From positions 58,714 through 122,713 of the forward strand of contig JAPPFJ010000018.1 in NCBI GenBank assembly GCA_028877215.1: 64,000 bases of DNA. Reading direction: 5' to 3'. The notes beneath the pieces are model-generated. The model was not told the DNA's origin. It worked only from the letters and a program-made list of their open reading frames with translations, and did not search any database. The stretch comes from Gemmatimonadota bacterium (GTDB lineage: Bacteria; Latescibacterota; UBA2968; GCA-2709665). Each line of letters opens with the position of its first letter. Within the stretch, counting starts at the first letter, position 1. Made by a program: the position numbers and the translations under genes. This document shows positions 33,183 through 41,381 of this stretch, in pieces.

Positions 33183-34337
33183 CTAACCAATTTTCCTTTG
33201 GAAGAGGCCAAATGGTGTCGCCGCGTAGAGTTCATCGGGCATTTTCGGATTAATCCCAAGTTTCCATATACGTGATCTCCATCGATATTCGGTTCTTTCT
33301 TCTTCCGTTCCGTCGTAGTTTCTGAATCGAAAAGCAACGCGTTCTGCCCGGATGTTTAGAGGAAGACCGCGGCTAACTTCACTCCAGATTTTTCCATGAT
33401 CGGTCGAATGGCTGACACTTCCATCGTCTAAACCGACAAATGTCGTTCCTGCGTCGTACGGATGGAAGCAAACTGCAGAAACCGGCATCCTGAAGGGACC
33501 AACTGCTTGCCATGAAACCCCTCCGTTGCGTGTTTCGAACAGCCCCGTGCGAAGACCAACAAACATTATCCTTGGATCGATATTGGAAATCGCGAAGTCG
33601 TGCACCCCATTGTGATCGTTGAGATCATGGAATTTCCCTTCGGGAAGGCCTGTCGAGCACGGGTTCCAGGATTCACCGAAATCCTCCGAAACGTACATTC
33701 CGGCCGATTCGTCAGGCGGCGCGCAATAGATGCCGGCAAATACCCGATCGGGAAATGCAGAATGGACACCAATTCGGCAAACGCTTGTGGCCCAATATCG
33801 TCCATCTGCCTGTAAATTGCGACGCAACGTGGGAAGGCCTTCTTGAACATGTGTCCATGTCTGTCCAATGTCCTTGCTTTTGTACAGTCCGCCATCCGAC
33901 CCGTATAGCATCATCTTGCTGTCTTGCGGGTGAAAACAGAAACAAATGCCGTTCAGGGCAAGTGTCTCCTTGCCCCGAAGTCCCGTGTTCGCGTAGACCC
34001 AGGATTTCCCACCATTCTCGGTCCTTAATATACCGTGTTGTTCCGCGGCAAGGAACAAGACATCGCGATTTCGATGACTGATCGCCACACTGTGTTGATT
34101 TGGCCCAATTCCGAGAGTGAATTTGCAGCCTACGTCTATCGGTTGCCATGATTTTTTCTTAGTATTAAACCTGTAGAAACCTTCAGGGCGAGTCCCTACG
34201 ATTAATTCATCTGGCCTTTCAGGCTGGAAGGCGAATGTGTAAACGCGAGTTCGAACTTCAGGTGGCCCGATTCGAATCCACTCTGTGAGATTGTCCTTTT
34301 CTCTTGCTGTCATTTGCCAATCACGACCATGTTTCAC
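33183..34337 (-). CDS. BNR/sortilin-like beta-propeller protein
   Basis: This 384-residue protein contains repeated BNR/Asp-box motifs: RTENGGKSWVY, KSKDIGQTWTHV, VSEDFGESWNPC, ETRNGGVSWQAV and HSTDHGKIWSEV, each followed by an aliphatic strand. This is a six- to seven-bladed propeller of the exo-alpha-sialidase / Vps10 / Ycf48-like group. No sialidase catalytic Arg triad or signal peptide is evident, so a binding or scaffolding role is as likely as an enzymatic one. The first codon is GTG at 34337, with ATG nine codons later (34313) as an alternative; neither has a strong ribosome-binding site. Its neighbours are the S41 peptidase downstream and repeat B copy 3 upstream. Confidence 0.82.
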   Translation of the reverse strand: MKHGRDWQMTAREKDNLTEWIRIGPPEVRTRVYTFAFQPERPDELIVGTRPEGFYRFNTKKKSWQPIDVGCKFTLGIGPNQHSVAISHRNRDVLFLAAEQHGILRTENGGKSWVYANTGLRGKETLALNGICFCFHPQDSKMMLYGSDGGLYKSKDIGQTWTHVQEGLPTLRRNLQADGRYWATSVCRIGVHSAFPDRVFAGIYCAPPDESAGMYVSEDFGESWNPCSTGLPEGKFHDLNDHNGVHDFAISNIDPRIMFVGLRTGLFETRNGGVSWQAVGPFRMPVSAVCFHPYDAGTTFVGLDDGSVSHSTDHGKIWSEVSRGLPLNIRAERVAFRFRNYDGTEEERTEYRWRSRIWKLGINPKMPDELYAATPFGLFQRKIG

Positions 34338-34477
34338 TGCCTGGTTCTATTCGAAAATGCACCACCAATGTGTGTTGCCGTGGCCACAATACAATTGCAA
34401 ATCGACTCCGCCAGGCGCCACCCCTTTTTCGGGCTGTCGGTCAGCCAATTGTGTGAGGCCGTGGATAGATTCTTTCG

Positions 34478-34660
34478 GTAAGACTTCCTCGCAAGATGTG
34501 TACATGTGTAAGCATGCTGCTTGAATGCGTCAAGGCGTTGAAATCCCCCCACCGCATCAGCCGTCGCCGGCCCTTCGACAACCTTCGACAAGCTCAGGGC
34601 AGGTGCTCAGGGAACGGGCTCGGCTTCTGCGACTCCCCCTCAAGGGGGGAGTGATTGGAC
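34478..34660. repeat. Repeat B, copy 3
   Basis: GGTAAGACTTCCTCGCAAG..AGCATGCTGCTTGAATGCG leads into CCCCCCACCGCATCAGCC (34546) and ends at CCCCTCAAGGGGGGAG (34637). It occupies most of the gene-free gap 34338-34788. Confidence 0.65.
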
Positions 34661-34788
34661 CGTTAAACAGGCTCGCGCGTTGACTTCCATCTCTACCAAG
34701 AACTACCGTCGCCAGAAGATGATGGCCTGCCTCGACAGAGCGCAACCTTCGCGGAAACTCTGTTCAATTGGTTTGCCATAAACGGCGT

Positions 34789-35397
34789 TCAGAGAATCTC
34801 ACTGCCAAAGTCCGCATAGGTCCCCGCGGTGGAAAGCCTGATTGGGGTGTCGGGTTGATCCAGCTCGGTTGCGATGGAATCCAGCGCTGCGAAATCGGGG
34901 ATGGTCCAGACGGCAAGGCCGCCGGGTTCGGGCGCCAACTTCCCGATTCTCTGCACGAGGAGATTCAGCGTGAAATCAGGATGGCGTTTCGCACGGCTCT
35001 CGAAGAAGCTTCTGACGTTCTCCGTGGTGTCGCGGGCGCCGAAGAACTCGGCGTAGTACGTCCCATTGCGGGCCGGGACCGGTTCGAGCAACGGATTGTA
35101 GCAGCCGGCCACGTCGATCCGCGCGACCTGAAAGAACGGCTGTTCCAGGTCGTCCGCCTCGCCGCTCCGAAAGATCCGGTCCCACGCGTCCAGTCTCTCG
35201 AGACCGGCGTTCCGCGTGTGCCAGACGGTCATGTACTCCGGTTGGGGACCCAATCGCCACGTACGGCCGACGGACAGAACCAACTCGTCTTCATACCCGC
35301 TGTCCCAGCCTTCCTGTCCCTGTGCGGCCTGTGCGCGAAACGTCTCCAGATCGACTCCTGGCAGTCGGCTGATGTACTCGATGTAGACTAGCCCCAT
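34789..35397 (-). CDS. Conserved hypothetical protein, probable dimeric alpha-beta barrel repeat
   Basis: A 202-residue protein that looks like two related ~100-residue halves. The first begins MGLVYIEYISRLPGVDLETF and includes RTWRLGPQPEYMTVWHTRN; the second begins GTYYAEFFGARDTTENVRSFF and includes QRIGKLAPEPGGLAVWTIPD. The repeated (Y.E....)..(LG..P....VW) pattern is suggestive of a dimeric alpha-beta barrel, but I cannot name a family or reaction. No signal peptide. It ends at 34789 and is followed by a gene-free stretch; upstream it is bordered by the 164-bp inverted-repeat element. Confidence 0.6.
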   Translation of the reverse strand: MGLVYIEYISRLPGVDLETFRAQAAQGQEGWDSGYEDELVLSVGRTWRLGPQPEYMTVWHTRNAGLERLDAWDRIFRSGEADDLEQPFFQVARIDVAGCYNPLLEPVPARNGTYYAEFFGARDTTENVRSFFESRAKRHPDFTLNLLVQRIGKLAPEPGGLAVWTIPDFAALDSIATELDQPDTPIRLSTAGTYADFGSEIL

Positions 35398-35413
35398 GGT
35401 GTATGTTGTCCTT

Positions 35414-35577
35414 AGAAGCCGTTTTAAAATTCCCAGCGGTCTTCGCGCGGCTGCAAAAGCGCCGGTCAGCGTTGGTCAAACCCACCCGTATAGACAAATA
35501 TGGGCGGGTTTTCCCGCCTTGACCGCCACTTTTTCGCTCACGCTCGGGAACTCACCGGTAATTTTAAAACGGCTTCT
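35414..35577. mobile_element. MITE-like element with perfect 18-bp terminal inverted repeats
   Basis: AGAAGCCGTTTTAAAATT (35414-35431) is the exact complement of AATTTTAAAACGGCTTCT (35560-35577). The interior also folds back (CAAACCCACCC against GGGCGGGTTTTCCCG). TTA sits immediately outside the GAAGCC / GGCTTC arms on both sides and could be a target-site duplication. No frame encodes a transposase. It lies between two minus-strand genes, 7 bp from the MocA stop. Confidence 0.72.
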
Positions 35578-35583
35578 TATAAT

Positions 35584-36645
35584 TCAAGCTCCTGCGACAG
35601 CGACTTCACGCCCGGACGACGCCGATGCGTAGAGCGCGTCCATCAGCCGCTGGATTCGAACGATCTCGCTGCCGGAAACGGGAGACGCCTCTCCCTGACG
35701 GACGGCGCCCAGAAATTCGTTGATCAGCTGCCGCATATCGTAGTCGCAAGGCTTCAGGCGGGGGGTCTCCTCCTCTCGCCACGATCGTCCGTCGTCGGTC
35801 CAGATTCCAAGCGGCGAGACAGACGCGTTGCCCCGGTCTCCAAGAAAGTCCCAACCCTCGTTTCTGTCAGAGGGTCCCTGAAAAAAATCTCCCTCCACGG
35901 TCAGGACGGTGTCTCCGGACAGCCGGATAAAGCCCGCGCCGAAGTCTTCGAAATCCGGATCGAGCGAATTCGGATCGACGTCGTCTGCCGGGGGTCCGGC
36001 CGGCGGCGGGCGGTCGGACCCCCGCTGATGTCGGAATGCGCTGGCGGTCAGGGGCTCGGGGTTGCCTAGAAGCCAGAGTACGAGGTCAAGGTTGTGGATC
36101 GTCCAATGCGCCAGAACGCCGCCGCCGGACGATCCGCGCGAACCGTACGCGATCGCCGGCCGGCCGTTTGCGCACCCTCCCCACGTCCGAACGGCGTACA
36201 CGTGGCCGAGGACGCCTTCCGCGATCCGGTCTCTCAGGTAGCGTGACTCGTCCCAGGTCCGGTATTCGAAGCAGATACTCAGCAGCCGGTTGTTTTTTTC
36301 GGCGGCGCTGACCATGTCCCGGGCCTCGCCCGTATCCATCGCCACGGGCTTCTCGCACAAAACGTGACATCCCGCCTCGAGGCACATCACCGTGAGGTCC
36401 CGATGGCTTGAAGGCAGCGTAGCGATACTGACGACGTCGGGCTTTGCCTTCTCGAGCATCGCTTCCGCGTCCCGAAATCCGGCGGCTTCAAACTGCCTGC
36501 TCGCCCGCGCCAGCCGTTCGGAATCCGGATCGCACACCCCCACAAGCGTGCAGACCCCGGCATCCGCTGCCTCTCTGTAGGCCGGCAGATGTTGCGAGGT
36601 TGCGATCTGACCGCACCCGATCACGGCGACTTTCGTCGGACTCAT
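35584..36645 (-). CDS. Gfo/Idh/MocA-family oxidoreductase
   Basis: From ATG 36645, preceded by GAGGG, the protein is 353 residues and starts MSPTKVAVIGCGQIATSQHLPAY. That is the NAD(P)-binding glycine-rich motif GCGxIA. Next come VVSIATLPSSHRDLTVMCLEAGCHVLCEKPVAMD (the conserved EKP) and GGGVLAHWTIHNLDLVLWLLG with the His of the DxxxH motif. Enzymes of this group oxidise or reduce sugars, inositols and their derivatives using NAD(P). The substrate is unknown. The frame continues to 36741 without family similarity. Its stop lies next to the MITE-like element. It is solitary. Confidence 0.92.
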   Translation of the reverse strand: MSPTKVAVIGCGQIATSQHLPAYREAADAGVCTLVGVCDPDSERLARASRQFEAAGFRDAEAMLEKAKPDVVSIATLPSSHRDLTVMCLEAGCHVLCEKPVAMDTGEARDMVSAAEKNNRLLSICFEYRTWDESRYLRDRIAEGVLGHVYAVRTWGGCANGRPAIAYGSRGSSGGGVLAHWTIHNLDLVLWLLGNPEPLTASAFRHQRGSDRPPPAGPPADDVDPNSLDPDFEDFGAGFIRLSGDTVLTVEGDFFQGPSDRNEGWDFLGDRGNASVSPLGIWTDDGRSWREEETPRLKPCDYDMRQLINEFLGAVRQGEASPVSGSEIVRIQRLMDALYASASSGREVAVAGA

Positions 36646-36702
36646 ACAGACCCTCGCGGAAACCGGTCGATGAAATGCGGTGATACGGTAGAGGCGCGAA
36701 AA

Positions 36703-36833
36703 TCGGGTAGAGGTGAGACGGAAGACGGTAGAAGAAATCATTGCCCGGTATGGTAATCCTCCTTGCCGACGGCACGAGAAGAAACCTCACAAGGCAGGCA
36801 ATCTCTCCCGTCTAACGTCTCCCCTCTCACCGT
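36703..36833. repeat. Repeat A, copy 4 (inverted)
   Basis: AGAGGTGAGACGGAAGACGG begins the copy and ATCTCTCCCGTCTAACGTC closes it, with CATTGCCCGGTATGG and CCTCACAAGGCAGGC between. It lies upstream of the MocA gene start. Confidence 0.65.
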
Positions 36834-36916
36834 TATTAGGCTTTTTCTCCTCCCGGCTCCCGTCTTGCGTCTATCCGCCTTTTGCTGACGGCTGAAAGCT
36901 GATAGCTGCTTCTGCG

Positions 36917-37462
36917 TTAGTTCGAAAGTATCGTCCCCGGTACCCGGAGGATTTCGCAGTCCGTGAAGCTTCCCTCTTCGTAAGTCAACCTGACCCCTTC
37001 ACAATAGTTGCAGGAACGTCCCCATGATTCGTGGTCCGCATCGGGCAGGCAACCGACCGCACTGGCTTCGATAAATCCGCCATGAGATAAGATCAACGCC
37101 CTGCCGCCGGCCGGAAGCGACCGGGCGACGTTGTCGTGAAAAGCGGCCAGTTCTCTGGCGAAGTTGGCGACGACACTGTTGGGATGTTGGCGAATGAAGG
37201 CAGAGAATCCGCCAAATCCCACGTCGAAAGAGATTTCCGCATCCGACGGCATGGAAGCCAGCAGTTCGACCTGACGGTCAACGGCATAGCCCATCGCAAT
37301 GCCGGTCTCGAATGCGCGTGGGACGGTACTCGTGTACACTTTGTCGAATGCCGTCATCCCCTCCCCGACCCGCCTGGCGAGGTCAACGCCGGCTTGACAG
37401 AGATGCTGGCCGGGTTTCGTCCGCATCGAGTGTCTTCGATGTTCGATGAATCTGACTGGCAT
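36917..37462 (-). CDS. Histidine phosphatase family protein
   Basis: From ATG 37462, preceded by GGAGG at eight bases (the GTG at 37471 overlaps that site), the protein is 181 residues. It starts MPVRFIEHRRHSMR with the Arg-His catalytic pair of the family. VYTSTVPRAFETGIAMGY holds the second Arg, and ALILSHGGFIEASAV holds the second catalytic His. It differs from the SixA-like protein at 15483, which has Lys in place of the first Arg. The substrate is unknown, and there is no signal peptide. It is located next to a frameshifted HAD-type gene at 37600, another phosphatase-like protein. Confidence 0.86.
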   Translation of the reverse strand: MPVRFIEHRRHSMRTKPGQHLCQAGVDLARRVGEGMTAFDKVYTSTVPRAFETGIAMGYAVDRQVELLASMPSDAEISFDVGFGGFSAFIRQHPNSVVANFARELAAFHDNVARSLPAGGRALILSHGGFIEASAVGCLPDADHESWGRSCNYCEGVRLTYEEGSFTDCEILRVPGTILSN

Positions 37463-37599
37463 GTGAGTCACCTCCCAGGTTCACGGTTTCCCGGCTGCAT
37501 CGCCTCGGAGTCTTGAGGCCGCGAATCGTGATCGGATTTCGCGTTGTATGACGATGATCCGGTTCCGGCGTGTCGGTCCCACCTGCTAAGGATGGAGTA

Positions 37600-38339
37600 T
37601 CAGACCGCCAGGATTGCGTTTGGCAACTCGGACAGCGATTCGATTGCGAGGTCGAATTCACATGATCCGGCGTTCCCCACTCTGACCGTCTCTGCCCCGA
37701 GCTTCGCGGCGGCCAGAAGCGGCATTTCGTGATCATCCACGACGATCGATTCTTGAGGCCTGGCCCCGACTTCGTTCAGGATGCGAGCGTGAAAGGTCCT
37801 GTGCCCTTTCTGATAGCCGACCAGATCGGACCCGAACGGCCTGCCTATCAGTTCACGAATACCCATGCCCGTTAGCAGGGTCTCTATCACCCATGACGGG
37901 TTGCCGGACGCGGTATGGATCTCCAAGTCTTTCCCAGCGCCTCGATCGCCGCTCCGGCGCCGGGAAAGACGGCTCGGGTGTTCAGATAGACGTTGGTGAA
38001 TGCGCGCTCGGCAACGTCTACCCGTTCTTCGAAGGTGCGGGGCGCTTCCACTCCAACTTCGTCACACAGTTGCAGAACCCACTCGGCATGCAGTCGATCC
38101 CACCATCTTGACAGATTCAGTCTTCGTAGACCCAGCGCCTCCGTGTATTCTTCGTTGCCCCGATTCCATACCCGCAACCACAGCCGTTCCTGATGCTCAG
38201 CCCACGCGTCAGCGTCTCCACCCAGCAATTCGCTGATCGCGGCGCCGACGAGCCTGCTGCTCTCCGCTTCCCACATGGCGTTGTCGAGGATCACGCCGTC
38301 GACGTCAAGAAACAGAAACCTCAGTTCATCCCGGCCCAT
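37600..38339 (-). pseudogene. HAD-superfamily hydrolase split by a -1 frameshift (possibly programmed)
   Basis: The first frame (38339-37887) starts MGRDELRFLFLDVDGVILDNAMW, a HAD motif I with a helical cap, and runs to GAAIEALGK. The second frame (ending 37600) continues LEIHTASGNPSWVIETLL (motif II), LVGYQKGHRTF (Lys of motif III) and SIVVDDHEMPLLAAAKLGAETVRVGN (motif IV). Together they make one HAD protein of about 246 residues. The frame change coincides exactly with GGGAAAG at 37929-37935, an X XXY YYZ slippery heptamer read as G GGA AAG in the first frame; a -1 slip there gives GGG AAA GAC and joins the frames. A single-base loss from GGAAAGG, as mutation or sequencing error, would also explain it. 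Confidence 0.8.
37929..37935 (-). promoter_or_regulatory. Candidate slippery heptamer GGGAAAG in the HAD gene
   Basis: The minus strand reads G GGA AAG in the zero frame (codons 136-137 of the first frame). Slipping by one base opens the frame that encodes the rest of the HAD domain. No downstream structure or upstream Shine-Dalgarno-like stimulator was established. Confidence 0.45.
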
Positions 38340-38599
38340 TTTGTCTTTCGCGCCCAGTCGAAGAAAGTGAACGGATCAGCCTTCATAAGACGGATCACGC
38401 ATCCATTAACCTTGATTCGTAAGTCTTCGGGTACGTAAATTCGAATATATGATTGTAAATAAAGGCGATTAGACGGCTGATTACCAGGATACACCAGGTC
38501 ACTGGACGTGAAGGAAGAAACGTCCTTCTATACGTCGAAAACGCCCTGTTTTGGAGGGTTTTATCGCGTCGCCGCGTTGCTGTTTTTTTCGGATTGAGG

Positions 38600-39469
38600 T
38601 TAACGCGCGCTTCGGAAAAACGCCATCAGGTCTTCGCGCACCCGACGGCTTCCGTGGACGATGCTGTGAGGTTCGTCTTCATACAACCTGAACTCGGCGC
38701 CGGGGACCTTCGCTGCCAGATCCCTGCCCCATTCCACGGGCACTTCCCTGTCCCTAGCGCCGTGAACGACAAGCGTTGGCGCCCGCACGCGTTCGCATTC
38801 GACAGACAGATCTCTGTCAATGTAAGCGTCAATCGACTTCAACTGGGTCTCGTACCACGCCTCGCGATCCTGAAGGCTGGACTTCGCCACAAGCCTGCTG
38901 ACTCGCGCCTCGTATTCCGCCAGCGTTCCCCGCTCATCCATCTCGTCGCGTTCCCAGAGAACATCCAGAGAGAGTTCGACACCTTTGGGCCGGCACCTCC
39001 ACGCGGCCGCAGCACCCTGTTTATAAAGGATTTCCAACTGTTTCTTGACAATCCGGGTAACCGGATCTTCGTCCGGCCAGAGATGCGCCGCGGTTCCGGC
39101 CAATACCATTGTCCTGACACGCTCCGGGAAAAGCGTTGCAAAGAGGATCGCTATCGGTCCCCCGGCGGAGGAACCGATGACGTGCGCGCATTCGATATCG
39201 AGGTGGTCCAGCAATTCGACCAGGTCGCGCGCCTGGTTCTCCAGGTCATAGCCCGACTCCGGGCGGGAAGACAGCCAGCAGCCCCGGCGATCGTACATCA
39301 CATACCGGAATTCCGACGTGAAATCCATCTCCCATCCCCATACTCCGTTCGAATCGGCACGGAGATGCATGTCGAGCGAAGGAAATCCACCGTGTACGAA
39401 CACGATGACTTCGCCTTCCCCGCGGACGTCATAGAACATACGGAAGCCGTTAATGGATGTGTATGGCAT
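38600..39469 (-). CDS. Alpha/beta-hydrolase
   Basis: This 289-residue protein has the standard order: VIVFVHGGFPSLD (oxyanion-hole HG), HVIGSSAGGPIAILFATLFPERV (GxSxG nucleophile elbow as GSSAGG), APTLVVHGARDREVPVEWG (catalytic Asp after the strand) and EDEPHSIVHGS (catalytic His). The helical cap between 130 and 200 is longer than in the smallest lipases. Members include esterases, haloperoxidase-like and proline iminopeptidase-type enzymes; the substrate is unknown. It starts MPYTSINGFRMFYDVRGEG at 39469, preceded by GAGG. No neighbours share its strand closely. Confidence 0.92.
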   Translation of the reverse strand: MPYTSINGFRMFYDVRGEGEVIVFVHGGFPSLDMHLRADSNGVWGWEMDFTSEFRYVMYDRRGCWLSSRPESGYDLENQARDLVELLDHLDIECAHVIGSSAGGPIAILFATLFPERVRTMVLAGTAAHLWPDEDPVTRIVKKQLEILYKQGAAAAWRCRPKGVELSLDVLWERDEMDERGTLAEYEARVSRLVAKSSLQDREAWYETQLKSIDAYIDRDLSVECERVRAPTLVVHGARDREVPVEWGRDLAAKVPGAEFRLYEDEPHSIVHGSRRVREDLMAFFRSAR

Positions 39470-39592
39470 TTATTCCAACCTCAACAAGCATTGCAAACCC
39501 GTTCAGCAGGCTGTCAAAGGCCGCGCAGCCCCTTGACGGGCTCAGGGCAAGTGCCCAGGACAGGCTCCGTGATCGCTGCGGAAGTGTGCGGG

Positions 39593-40351
39593 TTAGACGA
39601 GATCCGAGCGGACACTCGTCTTGAGGGTACCGAACTTGAACGGATCGTGAAACCGTTCGATCAGACCCTCTTTCAATTGCCTCTGCAAGGTACGGACGAT
39701 TGACTTCGCGTGGATGTGATCATGCCAGATGTACCGCCGCAGAGCCTTTGCCGTCGTCCACTCCTCACCCTTCCCATAGTGCACGCCGCGTCCTGATTCA
39801 CGCTCATACAGCCCGGTTATCCGCGACAGGCACTCGCGTCTCCGCTCCACGAACGAACTGGACACCAGGATCGGTGTAAGTCCCAGGCACTGCAAATAGT
39901 AGCCCTGTACGCGATCCACGTGCTGATATACTTCTCGGATTGAACTTGGCGCAATTCCATAAAATGTCTCTCGATCTCGAGCCGGATCCCTCCTGTCAAG
40001 AAGCGTTGCGGCTTCGTACAGATCCTGGAAGCAGGCGCCGGAAAAGGACGCGATCTGAATCCACTGGTCGAACTTGGACCGATCCAGCCGTTCTCTATCG
40101 TAATCCAGAAGGATTTCGCTGTCCGCGTCTTCGACGCACAGACCGCTTCGGTGAATCCTGGTTCGCACCACCGTGCAAGAGGCGCCGGGCTTGAGCCCGA
40201 GCCAATTGGCATAACGCCGTATCTCCCTGTCGACTTTCGACAAGCATATCCCTTCGGCAGACCCGCGGACAAAGGCGCCGGGGAGCTCCGCGACGAATCC
40301 GATCCATCCTGTCCCGTTCGTCTCAAGTTCGATATGTGCGAGGTCTGGCAC
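39593..40351 (-). CDS. HicB-like N-terminal domain fused to DinB-like four-helix domain
   Basis: This 252-residue protein has two parts. Residues ~1-55 (WIGFVAELPGAFVRGSAEG, then DREIRRYANWLG) match the HicB-like fold, where GxFxxELPGxxxxGxT/SxEE is the usual pattern. Residues ~90-240 are helical with SFSGACFQDLYEAATLLDRR, EVYQHVDRVQGYYLQC and RYIWHDHIHAKSIVRTLQRQ. The H-x3-H pair (HDHIHAKS) and the Q/H at the first helix resemble the metal-binding triad of DinB/DUF664 proteins. Such proteins use a bacillithiol- or thiol-dependent chemistry, but that is not shown here. The combination is uncommon. Starts at 40351; no signal peptide. Confidence 0.65.
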   Translation of the reverse strand: MPDLAHIELETNGTGWIGFVAELPGAFVRGSAEGICLSKVDREIRRYANWLGLKPGASCTVVRTRIHRSGLCVEDADSEILLDYDRERLDRSKFDQWIQIASFSGACFQDLYEAATLLDRRDPARDRETFYGIAPSSIREVYQHVDRVQGYYLQCLGLTPILVSSSFVERRRECLSRITGLYERESGRGVHYGKGEEWTTAKALRRYIWHDHIHAKSIVRTLQRQLKEGLIERFHDPFKFGTLKTSVRSDLV

Positions 40352-40405
40352 ATTGAAATTGATAGCGCGAGTTGCGATACGAAAACCTCCAGCACAGGAT
40401 TGTCC

Positions 40406-40569
40406 TCACAGCCACGCACCCCGGCTTCTGTCTTCCAATGGCTCACGGCCCTTTTTTCTCAGTTGCTCGATTATTTCCCGATCGGTCTCGAACGCCAGGT
40501 CGACGGGAGATTAAACACGTGCGAACCGTCCTTCTTCAGCCGGGTTGTCACCAGGCGCATCGTTGCCAT
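40406..40569 (-). pseudogene. Possible small frameshifted gene
   Basis: From ATG 40569 the minus strand encodes MATMRLVTTRLKKDGSHVFN and then, after a one-base shift, VDLAFETDREIIEQLRKKG and REPLEDRSRGAWL, ending at 40406. Both halves read like a coding sequence of about 55 residues, but no family is recognised and there is no ribosome-binding site. Treat as a degenerate or mis-sequenced small gene. Weak call. Confidence 0.25.
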
Positions 40570-40677
40570 ATAAGAACGTGAGGGATCACACTCATATACG
40601 CAGGTTCGAATCACGTGTCAAGGTCAATTCCCCGAATGCGCCGCCATTCTTGCGGCTGCTTTCCAGCTTCCGTTTAC

Positions 40678-40706
40678 TTGACGAAGCCGATCGTTTCGTG
40701 TATACT
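40678..40706 (+). promoter_or_regulatory. Sigma-70 promoter of the plus-strand TonB cluster
   Basis: TTGACG (-35, 40678-40683) and TATACT (-10, 40701-40706) are separated by exactly 17 bp. The transcript would start near 40713, leaving a leader of about 40 nt before the first small membrane protein. Confidence 0.75.
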
Positions 40707-40753
40707 ACCAATTGAATTCCTGTAAGTTCTGTGTTCTTCCGGAGACAGTAAGG

Positions 40754-41065
40754 ATGTCTTTTTCCTTCAAACGGATTCATCCCGTTGTCATTTTCGCCCT
40801 GGCGATATTCGCGGGTTACCTTGCGGTATTTCTACTTGCCGCCTTCGCCGGACACGATCACGAACACCCATGTCACGATCATGATCAGCAATGTCATGAT
40901 CCACAGTGTGCGGTCTGCGCCTGGTTCGGCAACCTGAGCATCATTCTGCCGGCAGTGCTCGTGCTGCAGCTTTGCTTTCTGTATTTCAGGCAGGGTTTTT
41001 TCTCGTTCCATTCCCCGCGCACTTCCCTCCTTCTGCCAGACGGACGCGCACCTCCCGTGTCCTGA
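40754..41065 (+). CDS. Small His/Cys-rich membrane protein (DUF2946-like), copy 1
   Basis: This 103-residue protein starts MSFSFKRIHPVVIFALAIF. It has a first hydrophobic helix (~10-32) and a His/Cys/Asp-rich loop HDHEHPCHDHDQQCHDPQCAVC (~34-55). A second helix follows (~60-77), with a C-terminal tail ending LLLPDGRAPPVS. The loop could bind Zn, Co or Cu. The CxxC plus His and the R-A-P-P end recall DUF2946-type proteins, often linked to metal uptake or metal-responsive loci. It starts at ATG 40754 with GGAG nine bases away. It is the first gene of the sigma-70-driven cluster and has a diverged duplicate at 42958. Metal sensing or chaperoning for the neighbouring TonB receptor is inference. 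Confidence 0.72.
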   Translation: MSFSFKRIHPVVIFALAIFAGYLAVFLLAAFAGHDHEHPCHDHDQQCHDPQCAVCAWFGNLSIILPAVLVLQLCFLYFRQGFFSFHSPRTSLLLPDGRAPPVS

Positions 41066-41149
41066 TCCAACCTCACGTGTCTTCCTGACACGTCCTCCGT
41101 ACTTCCAGGTTTTTTCAAACAGATCGTTCCAGGTCGGACCTGGCTTTGA

Positions 41150-41290
41150 TCCGCGCGTGCAGACGTGTAGCTCGGTTCTACACGCAGGTAGACTCTCGGA
41201 ATAGGGCAACGTGCATTCCCGCCCCTCTCCGGGTCAGGCTACATCGGCAACGCCAGATGACCGGCCCAACGGATTTGCCTGCCGGCAACT
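41150..41290 (+). promoter_or_regulatory. Cobalamin-riboswitch-like leader upstream of lipoprotein copy 1
   Basis: Ordered motifs are a GTGTAG..CTACAC hairpin with GGTT in its loop (41165-41183), AATAGGGCAA (41200-41209), GTGCATTCC, and the B12-box-like GCCAGATGACCGGCC (41252-41266; typical is GCCAGGAGACCTGCC). The conserved CGCAACTGT loop was not found. The element occurs twice (also at 43525), before the lipoprotein genes. The call is a hypothesis based on motif order. Confidence 0.4.
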
Positions 41291-41381
41291 TGCCGACACA
41301 ACCGGAATGCGTCTGCCTCGTAGGCGGGTATTCATGCGTTTATCAAGGCGAAGTGAAATTTTGGCACACTGGAGAGCATTA

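Noticed and set aside
38594-39703. 369-codon plus-strand frame
   Set aside because: Antisense to the alpha/beta-hydrolase with a complete catalytic triad; high-GC DNA often leaves antisense frames open.
40603-40612. GGTTCGAATC resembling a tRNA T-loop
   Set aside because: The flanking bases do not pair as a T-stem and no acceptor or anticodon arms could be found on either strand.
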